From the NCBI RefSeq assembly GCF_004402405.1, contig NZ_SOFE01000014.1, positions 310,001-374,000 on the forward strand: 64,000 nt of DNA, in the 5' to 3' direction. This DNA is from Cryobacterium levicorallinum (GTDB lineage Bacteria; Actinomycetota; Actinomycetes; Actinomycetales; Microbacteriaceae). Positions 7,609 to 18,132 of the stretch are shown one piece after another (positions within the stretch are counted from its first letter, which is position 1; each line of letters opens with the position of its first letter). The translations under genes were made by a program, and so were the position numbers. The notes below the pieces were generated by a model. The model was not told the origin of the DNA and did no database searches. It saw nothing but the letters and a program-made list of their open reading frames with translations.

Positions 7609-8951
7609 TGGGCTGGGTAACGATCGAGGCGCTCCGCGTCGCCTACGGTGACCGCCGAGTGCTTGACGACGTCAGTTTGCGCATTCCGCGCGGCTCGCTC
7701 GTGGCCGTTCTCGGTCCAAGCGGATGCGGCAAGACCACGCTCCTGCGCGCCGTCGCGGGTTTGTTGCCGGTCGCCTCCGGCACCATCAGCGTCGGTGGAC
7801 GCCTCGTCACCGGCCCCGGCGTGCAGCGGGCGCCGGAGAAACGCGGAATGGGCTGGGTCCCGCAGGATGCCTCGCTGTTTCCGCACCTCACTGTCGGCGA
7901 GAACATCGGCTTCGGGCTGCCGCGTACGAAGCAGAACGACGATCTCTACTGCGAACCGGGCGAGGCTCCGAGCCGAGTCGCCGGGCTCCTTGCCGGACTC
8001 AGGCAGCGGGGGCGCGCGAACCGCACAGGACCGGCCTCGCTGAGGGCCGGTGCGGCGCTGCCCGCGAACCCGCGCACAGTTTCGTTGGCGCACCACCCAG
8101 TCGCGCCGGGGCACAACCACCTCGCACCCGCACCGATCACACCCGACCGCGATCGCCAGACCAGCCGCGCGGCCCGCATTGCAGAGCTCGCCACCCTCGT
8201 TGGCCTGGCCGAACTCGTCGATCGCGCCCCCTCCCAGCTCTCCGGCGGGCAGGCCCAACGGGTCTCGCTGGCACGGGCGCTCGCCCCGCGGCCCGACCTG
8301 ATGCTGCTCGACGAGCCGTTCGCCGCCCTCGACCCGCTGCTGCGCTCCGCCCTGCGCACCGAGGTCGCGGCACTGCTGCGCGGCCAGCACAACACGAGCC
8401 TGCTCGTGACGCACGACCAGGAGGAGGCGCTGTCGCTGGCAGACTTCGTCGCCGTGATGTGCGGCGGCGAGATTTTGCAGTTCGGCACGCCAGCGGATGT
8501 CTACGAGCGCCCGGTCAATCCGTGGGTCGCCGGCTTCGTCGGCGATACCGTCGAGCTCGACGGTTTGTGGCGGGGCGGCCGGGTCGAGTGTGCCCTCGGC
8601 TCGCTCGCGGCGGACTGGATGGGCGCGCAGGCAGTGCCAGCGCAGTCGTCGGGTGCGCCGAGGGGTGAGCGGACCGCAGCATCCGCTCCCGCCGACGGAA
8701 CGGGCGTGTGCGTGCTGCTGCGTCCGGAATGGCTGACCCTGGGCGCGCGGGGTTCGGCCCAGCCAACAACGGATGCCGACGTCGTGGCCATCGCCTACGC
8801 CGGCCACGATGCCCTGGTCACTTTCGCCCTCGCTAATTCGGAGAAAACGGTGGTGCGCGCGCGCATTGCAGCGCCCGACCTGCCCCAGCTCGGCGACCGC
8901 GTGACGCTCGGTATCTGCCAGAACGCCCTCGCCTACCCCCTTTTTAGGTAG
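7608..8951 (+). CDS. fbpC: Ferric iron ABC transporter ATP-binding protein (FbpC type) with a large insertion
   Basis: A 447-residue ABC ATPase: Walker A GPSGCGKT (36-43), Q-loop Q86, signature LSGGQ (211-215), Walker B LMLLDEP (231-237), H-loop in LLVTHD, and a C-terminal regulatory domain ending in FRVTL-type strands. Between the Q-loop and the signature, about 80 residues (roughly 107-186) have no counterpart in the family. They are rich in Arg, Pro and Ala and are encoded by strongly self-complementary DNA (about 7926-8163). Flanking ATPase motifs are intact and in frame. GTG start overlaps the permease stop. The insertion sits in the helical subdomain next to the signature helix and could alter activity. 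Confidence 0.83.
   Translation: MGWVTIEALRVAYGDRRVLDDVSLRIPRGSLVAVLGPSGCGKTTLLRAVAGLLPVASGTISVGGRLVTGPGVQRAPEKRGMGWVPQDASLFPHLTVGENIGFGLPRTKQNDDLYCEPGEAPSRVAGLLAGLRQRGRANRTGPASLRAGAALPANPRTVSLAHHPVAPGHNHLAPAPITPDRDRQTSRAARIAELATLVGLAELVDRAPSQLSGGQAQRVSLARALAPRPDLMLLDEPFAALDPLLRSALRTEVAALLRGQHNTSLLVTHDQEEALSLADFVAVMCGGEILQFGTPADVYERPVNPWVAGFVGDTVELDGLWRGGRVECALGSLAADWMGAQAVPAQSSGAPRGERTAASAPADGTGVCVLLRPEWLTLGARGSAQPTTDADVVAIAYAGHDALVTFALANSEKTVVRARIAAPDLPQLGDRVTLGICQNALAYPLFR
8003..8061. repeat. Imperfect palindrome inside fbpC
   Basis: Nested inverted repeats: GCAGCG (8003-8008) with CGCTGC (8056-8061), CCGCA (8021-8025) with TGCGG (8051-8055), and CCGGCC (8031-8036) with GGCCGG (8045-8050). 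The element lies exactly where the ATPase carries residues absent from its relatives, like a REP/RPE-type palindromic element inserted in frame. Confidence 0.5.
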
Positions 8952-9060
8952 ATATAACCCCCGTTCCGGGGCGCATCGCCACTCGCTCAGGGCGCTGCTG
9001 ATTCGTGCATGCGGGCTTGCCGTACCGCGCGCGCGAGCAGGAAGCGTGCGCGGCAGGCGG

Positions 9061-10383
9061 TTAGTGGGCCCCGACGACCATCCAGGCCAGGCTGCGGGCG
9101 CGCAGCGACAGCGTCACGGCACGGGCACCGAGATAGCCCAGCGCGAACGCGGCCATGAGCAGCGCGAGCCCGGCCTCGCCCGCCGGAGCCCAGACCAGTA
9201 CAGCGGCGGCCAGTGGCACGAACACGGCGAGGTTGAGCAGCCCGGTCAGGGCGAGATAGCGGGCGTCGCCGGCGCCGATGAGCACGCCGTCGAGCACGAA
9301 TACGACCGCGCCGAGGGGAACGGACGCCCCGAGCACGATCAAGGTCAGCGGCAGCAGTTGAGTTACCGCTGAGGCATTGGTGAACGCGTGCCCGAGTACC
9401 CCGCTCGTGCCGATGACGCCCAAGGCGAGGACGAGTCCGGCCAGCACGCCCCACTCCAGGCAGCGGCGCAGCACGGCGCGAACCTGTGCCACATCCCCGG
9501 CACCGAGGCCGCGGCCGACGAGGGCCTGGGCGGCGATCGCGAGGGCGTCGAGGGCGAACGCCAGGGTCGCGAACAACGTCATCGCAATCTGAAAGGCAGC
9601 GAGCTCGGGCGAGCCGAGCTGGGCGGCAACGAACACGGCGAGCAGCATGGCGGCGCGCAGGCTCAGCGTGCGCACAAACAGCCAGCCGCCGCTCCTGGCA
9701 CCCAGCAGAAGCCCAGCCCGGTGCGGGCGAAGAGGGGCGCTGTGGCGTCGGGCATGCCGGGTGACCACGACGAGGTACACAGCGACCATGCCCCACTGCG
9801 CCACAACGGTGCCGACGGCTGACCCGGCGATGCCCCAGCCGAGCAGGTAGATGAACACGTAGTTCAGTGCGATGTTCGCGCCGAAACCGATGCCGGCCAC
9901 ATAGAGCGGGGTGCGGGTGTCCTGCAGGCCGCGCAGCAGGCCGGTTGCCGCGAACACCAGCAGCATGGCGGGCAGGCCGAACATGGAGATGCCGAGGTAG
10001 GTGGCGGCATCCGCTGTCACGGCGGATTCAGCGCCGAACGCCCCGACCAGCGCCGGGGTGGCGAGCAGGCCGCCAGCCGCGAGCGCCACGCCGAGGCCGA
10101 GGGCGAGCCAGAGCCCGTCGATGCCGACCGACACCGCCCTCTTGGAATCGCCCGCACCGAGCCAGCGAGCCACGGCCGGGGTCGTGCTGTAGGCGAGAAA
10201 AACCATGAGACCGATGATGGTCTGCAGCACCGCGCTGGCCAGGCCGAGTCCGGCCAGCGGAGTGGTGCCGAGGTGCCCGACCATCGCCGAATCCGCCAGC
10301 AGAAACAGCGGCTCGGCCACGAGCGCGCCGAGCGCGGGTACGGCGAGACGCAAAATGTCCCGGTCTATGGGCTGCGTGCGCAA
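9061..10383 (-). CDS. dinF: MATE family efflux transporter, DinF-like
   Basis: A 440-residue MATE antiporter with 12 predicted membrane helices. The opening IDRDILRLAVPALGALVAEPLF and LADSAMVGHLGTTPLAGLG are characteristic of the DinF branch, as is GLLRGLQDTRTPL near residue 150. MATE proteins export cationic drugs or metabolites using Na+ or H+. The start is a TTG at 10383; an in-frame stop lies seven codons upstream, and the only other nearby options are ATC/ATT, so TTG is preferred. It reads toward the iron operon from a tandem-repeat-bearing upstream region. Confidence 0.85.
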   Translation of the reverse strand: MRTQPIDRDILRLAVPALGALVAEPLFLLADSAMVGHLGTTPLAGLGLASAVLQTIIGLMVFLAYSTTPAVARWLGAGDSKRAVSVGIDGLWLALGLGVALAAGGLLATPALVGAFGAESAVTADAATYLGISMFGLPAMLLVFAATGLLRGLQDTRTPLYVAGIGFGANIALNYVFIYLLGWGIAGSAVGTVVAQWGMVAVYLVVVTRHARRHSAPLRPHRAGLLLGARSGGWLFVRTLSLRAAMLLAVFVAAQLGSPELAAFQIAMTLFATLAFALDALAIAAQALVGRGLGAGDVAQVRAVLRRCLEWGVLAGLVLALGVIGTSGVLGHAFTNASAVTQLLPLTLIVLGASVPLGAVVFVLDGVLIGAGDARYLALTGLLNLAVFVPLAAAVLVWAPAGEAGLALLMAAFALGYLGARAVTLSLRARSLAWMVVGAH

Positions 10384-10411
10384 AATATTGATGCTTCGAC
10401 TCTACGGCGGT

Positions 10412-10486
10412 CCGCGCATACGCCACCCGCGCATACGCCACCCGCGCATACGCCACCCGCGCATACGCCACCCGCGCATACGCCAC
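10412..10486. repeat. Tandem repeat, five perfect 15-bp units
   Basis: Five head-to-tail copies of CCGCGCATACGCCAC, followed by a degenerate sixth (10487-10500). The array begins 29 bp before the dinF start codon, in the promoter/leader position of that gene. It has no spacers, so it is a minisatellite rather than a CRISPR array. Confidence 0.95.
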
Positions 10487-10500
10487 CCGCGTATGACCGC

Positions 10501-10871
10501 GCCCGAAATCGGTGTGCGCTACCCCGGTTACCGCAGCGCTCATTCGGATCGGGCGCGGTCATCCCGGCCCTTCCAAGAACGCCCACAGTGCTCCACGGAT
10601 GCTGACTGCTCAATGTGCGAAAACGTCTCAAGTCAGCCCCGGCAACCCGCTGCATTGTTAAGAAAGCCGAATCTTTCATCAACGGCGACCACTTATCGGG
10701 CCTCTCCCGCGCCCCATCCCGCTATGTTCGTCCCAGGAGCTTCTGCCGACCGTGGACGCTTCGGGCACGCGCCGGGAACATCATTTTTGGCCCAGGTGCC
10801 CGCGTTCACCCCGCAAGGATGTTTGCCGCCTCAGGACGATCGTGCGGACATCCGCTTCGAAAGGCCCCACT
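10501..10871. other. Intergenic region between dinF and pntAA
   Basis: About 370 bp separating the divergent dinF and pntAA genes. Open frames here show no recognisable protein. It should hold the promoters of both genes, but I could not pick convincing -35/-10 pairs. A possible 40-codon extension of pntAA into this stretch is not conserved-looking. Confidence 0.4.
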
Positions 10872-11987
10872 ATGCCGAATCCCCAACTGCACCCCGAAAC
10901 ACCCAGTATCGGCGTCGTCCGCGAGAGCGGGGCGGATGAGCGGCGAGTTGCCCTCGTGCCGCGCGCCGTCGCGTCCCTCGTCGCGAAGGGACTCGACGTT
11001 GTCGTTGAATCCGGCGCGGGGGCAGAGGCCCTCATGGGTGACGACCTCTACCTCGAAGCCGGTGCCACCCTGGGCGACGCCTGGAGCGCCGACATCGTGC
11101 TCAAGGTCGCCCCGCCCACCGACGCCGAGATCGCTCGGTTGAAGACGGGCGCGACCCTGATCGGGTTCCTGGCACCGCGCAATGCGGAGAACAAAATCGC
11201 CGCCCTGCAGAACGCCGGCATCGTTGGCTACGCGGTCGAGGCGATCCCGCGCATCTCCCGGGCTCAGGTCATGGACGCCCTCTCGTCGCAGGCGAACGTC
11301 GCCGGCTACAAGTCGGTTATCCTCGCGGCGTCGCTCTCCACGCGGTTCTTCCCGATGCTCACCACGGCCGCCGGCACGGTCAAGCCGGCGAGCGTGCTCG
11401 TGCTCGGCGTTGGCGTGGCCGGGCTGCAGGCTCTTGCGACCGCCAAGAGGCTCGGCGGTCGCGCAACCGGCTATGACGTGCGTCCGGAGGTCGCCGACCA
11501 GGTGCGTTCGGTCGGAGCCCAGTGGCTCGACGTGGGTATCTCAGCTGCCGGTGACGGCGGCTATGCCCGCGAACTCACCGCCGACGAGCGCGCCGAGCAG
11601 CAAAAGGCGCTCGAGGCCGCGATTTCCACCTTCGACGTCGTGATCACGACGGCGCTGGTTCCGGGACGCCCGGCACCGCGGCTCGTGACCGCTGCCGCCG
11701 TGCACGGCATGAAAGCGGGCAGTGTCGTCATCGACATGGCCGGGGAGACCGGCGGCAACTGCGAGCTCACCGTTCCCGGCGAGACCGTCGTCATCAATGG
11801 TGTCACGATTGCGTCCCCGCTCAACCTGCCCTCGACCATGCCCGAGCATGCGAGTGAGCTCTACTCGAAGAATCTCACCGCCCTGCTCGAATTGCTCGTG
11901 CCGGGCGGCCGACTCGACCCCGACTATTCCGACGACGTGGTGGCGCTCTCCTGCGTTACACGTGACTCAGTCTCGAACAGGAACTAA
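10872..11987 (+). CDS. pntAA: NAD(P) transhydrogenase subunit alpha part 1
   Basis: A 371-residue soluble NAD(H)-binding subunit. The N-terminal SIGVVRESGADERRVALVP matches the alanine dehydrogenase/PNT N domain, and the dinucleotide fold motif is VLVLGVGVAGLQ (GVGVAG about 169-174). With PntAB and PntB it transfers hydride from NADH to NADP+, driven by proton entry. I placed the start at the ATG preceded by AAAGG (spacing 8), since this matches family N-termini. It is followed 3 nt later by pntAB. Confidence 0.92.
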   Translation: MPNPQLHPETPSIGVVRESGADERRVALVPRAVASLVAKGLDVVVESGAGAEALMGDDLYLEAGATLGDAWSADIVLKVAPPTDAEIARLKTGATLIGFLAPRNAENKIAALQNAGIVGYAVEAIPRISRAQVMDALSSQANVAGYKSVILAASLSTRFFPMLTTAAGTVKPASVLVLGVGVAGLQALATAKRLGGRATGYDVRPEVADQVRSVGAQWLDVGISAAGDGGYARELTADERAEQQKALEAAISTFDVVITTALVPGRPAPRLVTAAAVHGMKAGSVVIDMAGETGGNCELTVPGETVVINGVTIASPLNLPSTMPEHASELYSKNLTALLELLVPGGRLDPDYSDDVVALSCVTRDSVSNRN

Positions 11988-11990
11988 CCC

Positions 11991-12317
11991 ATGGACTCCT
12001 TTCTGGCGAACATCGCCATCCTCGTGCTCTCGGGCTTCATCGGCTTCGCGGTCATCTCCAAGGTTCCGAACACGCTGCACACCCCGCTCATGTCGGGAAC
12101 CAACGCCATCCACGGCATCGTCGTGCTCGGCGCCCTTGTCGTGCTCGGCACCGCGCACAACCCGGGCCTTCCGCTGCAGATCATCTCCTTCGTGGCCATC
12201 GTGTTCGGAACCGTCAACGTCATCGGCGGCTTCGTCGTGACCGACCGGATGCTCGCCATGTTCAAAACCCGCCCAGTCGACACCAACACCAGCACCGCGA
12301 CCGACGGGAAGAACTGA
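11991..12317 (+). CDS. pntAB: NAD(P) transhydrogenase subunit alpha part 2 (membrane)
   Basis: A 108-residue integral membrane subunit with three hydrophobic helices. LSGFIGFAVISKVPNTLHTPLMSGTNAIHG covers the conserved first part, and FGTVNVIGGFVVTDRML the last helix. It forms part of the proton channel with PntB. The split alpha subunit (PntAA plus PntAB) is the arrangement usual in actinobacteria and Rhodospirillum. The start is 3 nt after pntAA and the stop 2 nt before pntB, so the three are one operon. Confidence 0.93.
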   Translation: MDSFLANIAILVLSGFIGFAVISKVPNTLHTPLMSGTNAIHGIVVLGALVVLGTAHNPGLPLQIISFVAIVFGTVNVIGGFVVTDRMLAMFKTRPVDTNTSTATDGKN

Positions 12318-12319
12318 CC

Positions 12320-13741
<1,422 letters not shown>

Positions 13742-13784
13742 GGGGCTCTTGTTGCATGACGGGGCCCAATGCTGAAATCACGCG

Positions 13785-13946
13785 CTACCGTGCCAGGATC
13801 GCCAGTCCTGCCAGAGTTGAGCCGTCCACCAGTGCACGAGCGCGAAACAGGTGATCGGCGGCCGCCAACCCGGGTGCCGCGCGCATCCACTCGTAGAAAT
13901 CGTCTTCGCCGAGCGGATGCCTGCGCGCTCGCCCATCACAGCCCAC
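13785..13946 (-). CDS. Possible small protein or gene remnant (53 codons)
   Basis: A GTG-initiated frame of 53 codons in the 255-bp gap between pntB and the M13 peptidase. It reads with plausible protein character (GEDDFYEWMRAAPGL and DHLFRARALVDGSTLAGLAIL) and ends just downstream of pntB on the opposite strand. I recognise no family. It could be a small gene, the tail of a decayed gene, or chance in GC-rich DNA. An in-frame TAG lies shortly upstream, and no Shine-Dalgarno is obvious. Confidence 0.25.
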   Translation of the reverse strand: MGCDGRARRHPLGEDDFYEWMRAAPGLAAADHLFRARALVDGSTLAGLAILAR

Positions 13947-13996
13947 ACGATCCCGCTATACGGCTGCCTGTCACCCCGCCCGGATAGGCTGGAGGC

Positions 13997-15961
13997 ATGA
14001 CTGAGCTGGCGACTGCATCCGGAATCAACAGACACGAACTTGACCCGGAGGTGCGCCCGCAAGACGACCTCTTTCGGCACGTGAACGGCCAGTGGATTGC
14101 GCGCAGCGAAATTCCCGTCGACAAGGCCCGCTGGGGCTCCTTCATGATGCTCGCCGAAGACGCCGAAAAGGCCGTGCGCGAGATCATCATCGAGGCGCAG
14201 ACCGCGCCGGAGGGCAGCCTCGAACGCAAGTTCGGCGACCTCTACACAAGCTTCCTCGACGAAGAGCGCATCGAAGCGCTCGGCGCGACACCCCTGCACA
14301 AGGACCTGGCAGCGGTCGATGCCGTCACCACCATCTCCGAATTGCTCGCCACCCTCGGCCGCCTCGAGCGTGGCGGAGTCGCCGGAGCCTTCCACCTCTA
14401 CGTCGACAACGACCCGGGCAACCCCGAACGCTACCTCGTCTTCATCGCGCAGGGCGGCATCGGCCTGCCTGACGAGTCCTACTACCGCGAAGAGAAGTTC
14501 GCTGATATTCGCGCCAAGTACCAGCAATTCCTTGAGCGGATGTTCACCCTCGCCGGTTTCGCCGACGCCGCCGGCCGCGCCGCGCGCGTCTTCGAGCTCG
14601 AGACCGAACTCGCGTCGCACCACTGGGACAAAGTCAGCACGCGCGACAGTGAGAAGACCTACAACCTGCGCACCTGGGACCAGGTCTCGGCGCTCGCTGC
14701 CGGCGCCGATGTCGACCTCTGGTTGGAAGGCCTCGACGGCCCGTCCGGTGCTCTCGCCGAGGTCGTCGTGCGCGAACCGAGTTACATTGTCGGACTCGCG
14801 GCGACGCTCACCGAGGACCGTCTGGAAGCCTGGCAGGACTGGCTGCGGTGGCAGGTCATCCGCTCGAGTGCTGCGTACCTGTCCGGTGAATTTGTCGAGG
14901 CGAACTTCGACTTCTACGGTCGCACTCTAAGCGGCACCCCGCAGCTGCGCGAGCGCTGGAAGCGCGGTGTCTCGCTCGTCGAGGGTGCCCTCGGTGAGGC
15001 CGTCGGTCGCATCTACGTGGAGCGCCACTTCAAGCCGAGCGCCAAGGCGAGCATGGACGTGCTGGTCGCGAACCTCGTCGCCGCCTACGAGAACAGCATC
15101 AGCACCCTCGACTGGATGACCGAGGAGACCCGCGGGAGGGCGCTCGAGAAACTCAGCAAGTTCACGCCGAAGATCGGCTACCCGGTGAAATGGCGCGACT
15201 ACTCGAGCCTGGAAATCAGCGCCGACGACCTGATCAGCAATGTCAAGGCCGCTGGCGAGTTCGAGTTTCAGCGCGAGCTCGGCAAGATCGGGAAGCCGCT
15301 CGACCGCGACGAATGGTTCATGACGCCGCAGACCATCAACGCCTACTACAACCCCGGATTCAACGAAATCGTCTTTCCGGCCGCCATTTTGCAGTTTCCG
15401 TTCTTCGACGAGGATCGCGACCCAGCCGCCAACTACGGCGCGATCGGCGCGGTCATCGGCCACGAGATCGGCCACGGCTTCGACGACCAGGGCTCCAAGT
15501 ACGACGGCGACGGCCGCCTCACCGACTGGTGGACCGCCGACGACAAGGCCGCATTCGAGCTGCGCACGACCGCACTCATCGCCCAGTTCGAGGGCCTCGA
15601 ACCGCAGGCCATCCCCGGAAACACCGTGAACGGCGCGCTCACGATCGGCGAGAACATCGGCGACCTCGGCGGGCTCTCCATCGCCTGGAAGGCCTACCTG
15701 CTCTCGCTCGATGGCCAGGACAGCCCGGTCATCGACGGCCTCACCGGGCAAATGCGCTTCTTCCTGTCCTGGGCCCAGGCCTGGCAAATGAAATTACGCG
15801 ACGCTGAGGCCATCCGCTTGCTGGCCATCGACCCGCACTCGCCGAACGAGTTTCGCTGCAACCAGATCGTCAGCAACATTCCCGCGTTCTATGAGGCGTT
15901 CGACGTTTCCGAAGCGGATGCCCTCTGGCTCGCCCCCGACAAGCGCGTCACGATCTGGTAG
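13997..15961 (+). CDS. pepO: M13 family zinc metallopeptidase (PepO/neprilysin-like)
   Basis: A 654-residue endopeptidase. The N-terminal M13 domain begins RPQDDLFRHVNGQWI. The catalytic site is HEIGH (489-493), followed by FDDQGSKYDGDG, with the third zinc ligand at E552 in GENIGDLGG. Near the C-terminus are the family-typical F-RCNQIVSNIPAFYEAF-like segments ending in W, which form the short conserved tail. No signal peptide or membrane segment is visible, so it is probably cytoplasmic, as for actinobacterial PepO homologues. Likely role is degradation of peptides; no neighbour points to a specific substrate. Confidence 0.93.
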   Translation: MTELATASGINRHELDPEVRPQDDLFRHVNGQWIARSEIPVDKARWGSFMMLAEDAEKAVREIIIEAQTAPEGSLERKFGDLYTSFLDEERIEALGATPLHKDLAAVDAVTTISELLATLGRLERGGVAGAFHLYVDNDPGNPERYLVFIAQGGIGLPDESYYREEKFADIRAKYQQFLERMFTLAGFADAAGRAARVFELETELASHHWDKVSTRDSEKTYNLRTWDQVSALAAGADVDLWLEGLDGPSGALAEVVVREPSYIVGLAATLTEDRLEAWQDWLRWQVIRSSAAYLSGEFVEANFDFYGRTLSGTPQLRERWKRGVSLVEGALGEAVGRIYVERHFKPSAKASMDVLVANLVAAYENSISTLDWMTEETRGRALEKLSKFTPKIGYPVKWRDYSSLEISADDLISNVKAAGEFEFQRELGKIGKPLDRDEWFMTPQTINAYYNPGFNEIVFPAAILQFPFFDEDRDPAANYGAIGAVIGHEIGHGFDDQGSKYDGDGRLTDWWTADDKAAFELRTTALIAQFEGLEPQAIPGNTVNGALTIGENIGDLGGLSIAWKAYLLSLDGQDSPVIDGLTGQMRFFLSWAQAWQMKLRDAEAIRLLAIDPHSPNEFRCNQIVSNIPAFYEAFDVSEADALWLAPDKRVTIW

Positions 15962-16078
15962 CGGTACTGTCCGCGGCGGGCATGCCGAGGCCCGAGTGGG
16001 GTGTCATGATCTGGCCTTCTCGCCTCGGCCAGTTCGCGCGTCCCCCGTCTGGGTTAGGGTTGGCCGTGCGCCTTGATC

Positions 16079-16093
16079 GGCCAGAGGCTGGCC
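16079..16093 (+). terminator. Short hairpin downstream of pepO
   Basis: GGCCAG (16079-16084) and CTGGCC (16088-16093) form a perfect 6-bp stem with a 3-nt loop in the 240-bp gap after pepO. It has no U tract; weak termination or none. Confidence 0.3.
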
Positions 16094-16201
16094 TTGCGCC
16101 GTTTGCCGCTGTAGTCGCTGGCTGAGCAGAGTGACTCAGAGCAGATTGACGCAGTCCGGGTTTGTAGCGATCGGCAGCACCGAGGGAGGAATGAGCCAAC
16201 G

Positions 16202-17167
16202 ATGGTCTTGTCCAGCGGTTCTGGTTCGAGCGGCGGCGGGCATCGGTCCGGCCCGAATGTGGGCGATACCGTCGCCTCAGGTTTGATGCGTTCCCGCCAC
16301 GCCGCAGCGCCCGGCGGCAAACACCGCGGCGCCGAGACTCCAGAAAGCTTCGCTCGCGGCTTCGCCGCCCTCGGCGACCTCGCCCTGAACGGTGTGCAGG
16401 TTTCGGCCCGGGCGACCGACCTCGCGACCGGGCGGGTCTTGTTCTCGGTCGACGACCACGTTTCCATGCCGACCGCGAGTATCGGCAAGGTGCTGCTGCT
16501 GATTGAGGTGGCCGCGCGGCTGAAAGACGCCGAGTTCGGTATGGCCACGATGCTCGAGCGTACGAATGTCGATGCCGTGAGTGATTCCGGCGTCTGGCAG
16601 CACCTGCAGGTGGCCCGATTGGGCGTCGCGGATCTCGCCGCCCTCGTCGGGTCGACGAGCGACAACCTCGCGACGAACGTGCTCATTCGCGCCGTCGGGC
16701 TGCACTCGGTGCGTGCCCGCACCGAGCAGCTCGGCCTCAGCCGCACGGCGCTGCTCGACCTGGTGCGCGACAAACGTGGCCCCGATGACGCACCGCAGCT
16801 GTCAGTGGGCAGCGCCAAGGAACTGACCTGGCTGTTCACCGCGCTCGCCCGCGGCGAGATCGTGGACGCCGAGACCAGCGCGCGCGTGATTGGCTGGCTG
16901 TCGCTCAACACCGACCTGTCGCTGGTCGCGAGCGCCTTTGGGCTCGACCCCCTGGCGCATCGGGAGAGCGATCACGGTCTGCTCATGGTCAACAAGACCG
17001 GCACGACCGCCGGGGTGCGCAGCGAGGTGGGTATCCTGCGTGGTCCTCGGGCCGGTGCGACCTACGCCGTGTCGATGGCATTCGACGACGCCCTGCTGAT
17101 GACCCGCCTCGCGGTGCTCGAGGGGATGCGCGCGGTCGGGGCGGACCTGCTGGAGTACGTGCACTAG
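16202..17167 (+). CDS. Class A beta-lactamase-fold serine hydrolase
   Basis: A 321-residue protein with all three active-site elements of penicillin-interacting serine enzymes: TASIGK (S93, K96), SDN (153-155) and KTG (265-267). No Sec signal is evident and the first 40 residues are Gly/Ser/Arg-rich. It is therefore probably a cytoplasmic or non-classically exported serine hydrolase of the beta-lactamase2 family rather than a true beta-lactamase. GAGGGAGGA stands 11 nt upstream of the ATG used; an internal ATG (codon 29) is an alternative start. It reads on its own between pepO and mmsB. Confidence 0.8.
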   Translation: MVLSSGSGSSGGGHRSGPNVGDTVASGLMRSRHAAAPGGKHRGAETPESFARGFAALGDLALNGVQVSARATDLATGRVLFSVDDHVSMPTASIGKVLLLIEVAARLKDAEFGMATMLERTNVDAVSDSGVWQHLQVARLGVADLAALVGSTSDNLATNVLIRAVGLHSVRARTEQLGLSRTALLDLVRDKRGPDDAPQLSVGSAKELTWLFTALARGEIVDAETSARVIGWLSLNTDLSLVASAFGLDPLAHRESDHGLLMVNKTGTTAGVRSEVGILRGPRAGATYAVSMAFDDALLMTRLAVLEGMRAVGADLLEYVH

Positions 17168-17196
17168 CTCCCGCCAAGTTGTGCCATCGTGTACGG

Positions 17197-17216
17197 GACG
17201 GGCATTGACGCCCGTC
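17197..17216 (+). terminator. Hairpin between the serine hydrolase gene and mmsB
   Basis: GACGGGC (17197-17203) pairs with GCCCGTC (17210-17216), loop ATTGAC. It lies 30 nt after the hydrolase stop and 23 nt before the mmsB start; no U tract. Confidence 0.4.
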
Positions 17217-17238
17217 ACCGGAGCGAAGGAGCTATGCC

Positions 17239-18132
17239 ATGGCGGTTATCGGATGGATTGGACTCGGACACATGGGCGGCCCCATGACGGCGAACCTGGT
17301 GAAGGCGGGGCACAGCGTGCGCGGCTTCGACCTCAACGCCGAGGCCCTCGACGCTGCGGTCGCTGCCGGCGTCACCCGCGCGACCAGCATCCAGGACGCC
17401 GTTGACGGCACCGACGTCGTCTTCACCATGCTTCCCAAGGGTGAGCACGCCCGCGCGGTGTACTTCGGCGAGGCGGGAGTCTTCGCCCATGCCGACCCAA
17501 AAACGCTCCTGGTGGAGTCGTCGACGATCGACATCGAATCATCCCAGGCCCTGCACGACGCGGCGAAAGCTGCGGGTTTTCGCCTTGTCGACGCCCCGGT
17601 CTCGGGTGGCATCACCGGTGCTGAGGCCGGCACGCTCACCTTCATGATCGGTGGCGAAGCGGATGCCGTAGCCGACGCGACCACCTACATCCAGCCAATG
17701 GCGGCGCACATTATTCCGACCGGCGGGGCCACGACCGGCCAGGCGGCGAAGATCTGCAACAACCTCATGCTGTTCATCAACCTGGCCGCGACGTCCGAGG
17801 GGGCAGTTTTGGCCGATCGGCTGGGACTGGACCCGCAGGTTTTCTGGGATATCGCATCCGTTTCATCGGGCGACAGCTGGGCGCTGCGCACCTGGTATCC
17901 CGTGGCTGGCGTCGTGCCGTCAGCGGCCGTGAACCGCGACTTTTCGCCGACCTTCACCGCCGAACTTGCCAATAAGGACATCGGTCTCGCAATCGCGGCG
18001 GCGGAAGCCACCGACACGCCGCTCGAGATTGGCAAGCACGTCGCCGAGCTGTTCCAGCGCCTGGTCGATCAGGGGCAGGGCGGCAAGGACTGCTCGATGA
18101 TCGTGAAGCTCGTCGACGGCACCCTGGCCTGA
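17239..18132 (+). CDS. mmsB: 3-hydroxyisobutyrate dehydrogenase (beta-hydroxyacid dehydrogenase family)
   Basis: A 297-residue NAD-dependent enzyme. The nucleotide-binding motif is GWIGLGHMGGPMTANL at the N-terminus; substrate-binding DAPVSGG is 118-124; the catalytic lysine is K171 in GQAAKICNNLM, and the C-terminus has NKDIGLAIAAAEATDTPLE. The family oxidises 3-hydroxyisobutyrate to methylmalonate semialdehyde in valine breakdown, though other beta-hydroxyacids are possible and no other valine genes are adjacent. A related fragment of its 3' end occurs at 22152-22236. Confidence 0.87.
   Translation: MAVIGWIGLGHMGGPMTANLVKAGHSVRGFDLNAEALDAAVAAGVTRATSIQDAVDGTDVVFTMLPKGEHARAVYFGEAGVFAHADPKTLLVESSTIDIESSQALHDAAKAAGFRLVDAPVSGGITGAEAGTLTFMIGGEADAVADATTYIQPMAAHIIPTGGATTGQAAKICNNLMLFINLAATSEGAVLADRLGLDPQVFWDIASVSSGDSWALRTWYPVAGVVPSAAVNRDFSPTFTAELANKDIGLAIAAAEATDTPLEIGKHVAELFQRLVDQGQGGKDCSMIVKLVDGTLA

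Noticed and set aside
10412-10486. CRISPR-like array
   Set aside because: The units are contiguous with no spacers and only 15 bp long, so it is a plain tandem repeat.
10752-10871. Forty-codon N-terminal extension of PntAA
   Set aside because: Family proteins begin near the ATG at 10872, which also has a Shine-Dalgarno; the extension is basic and unlike the family.
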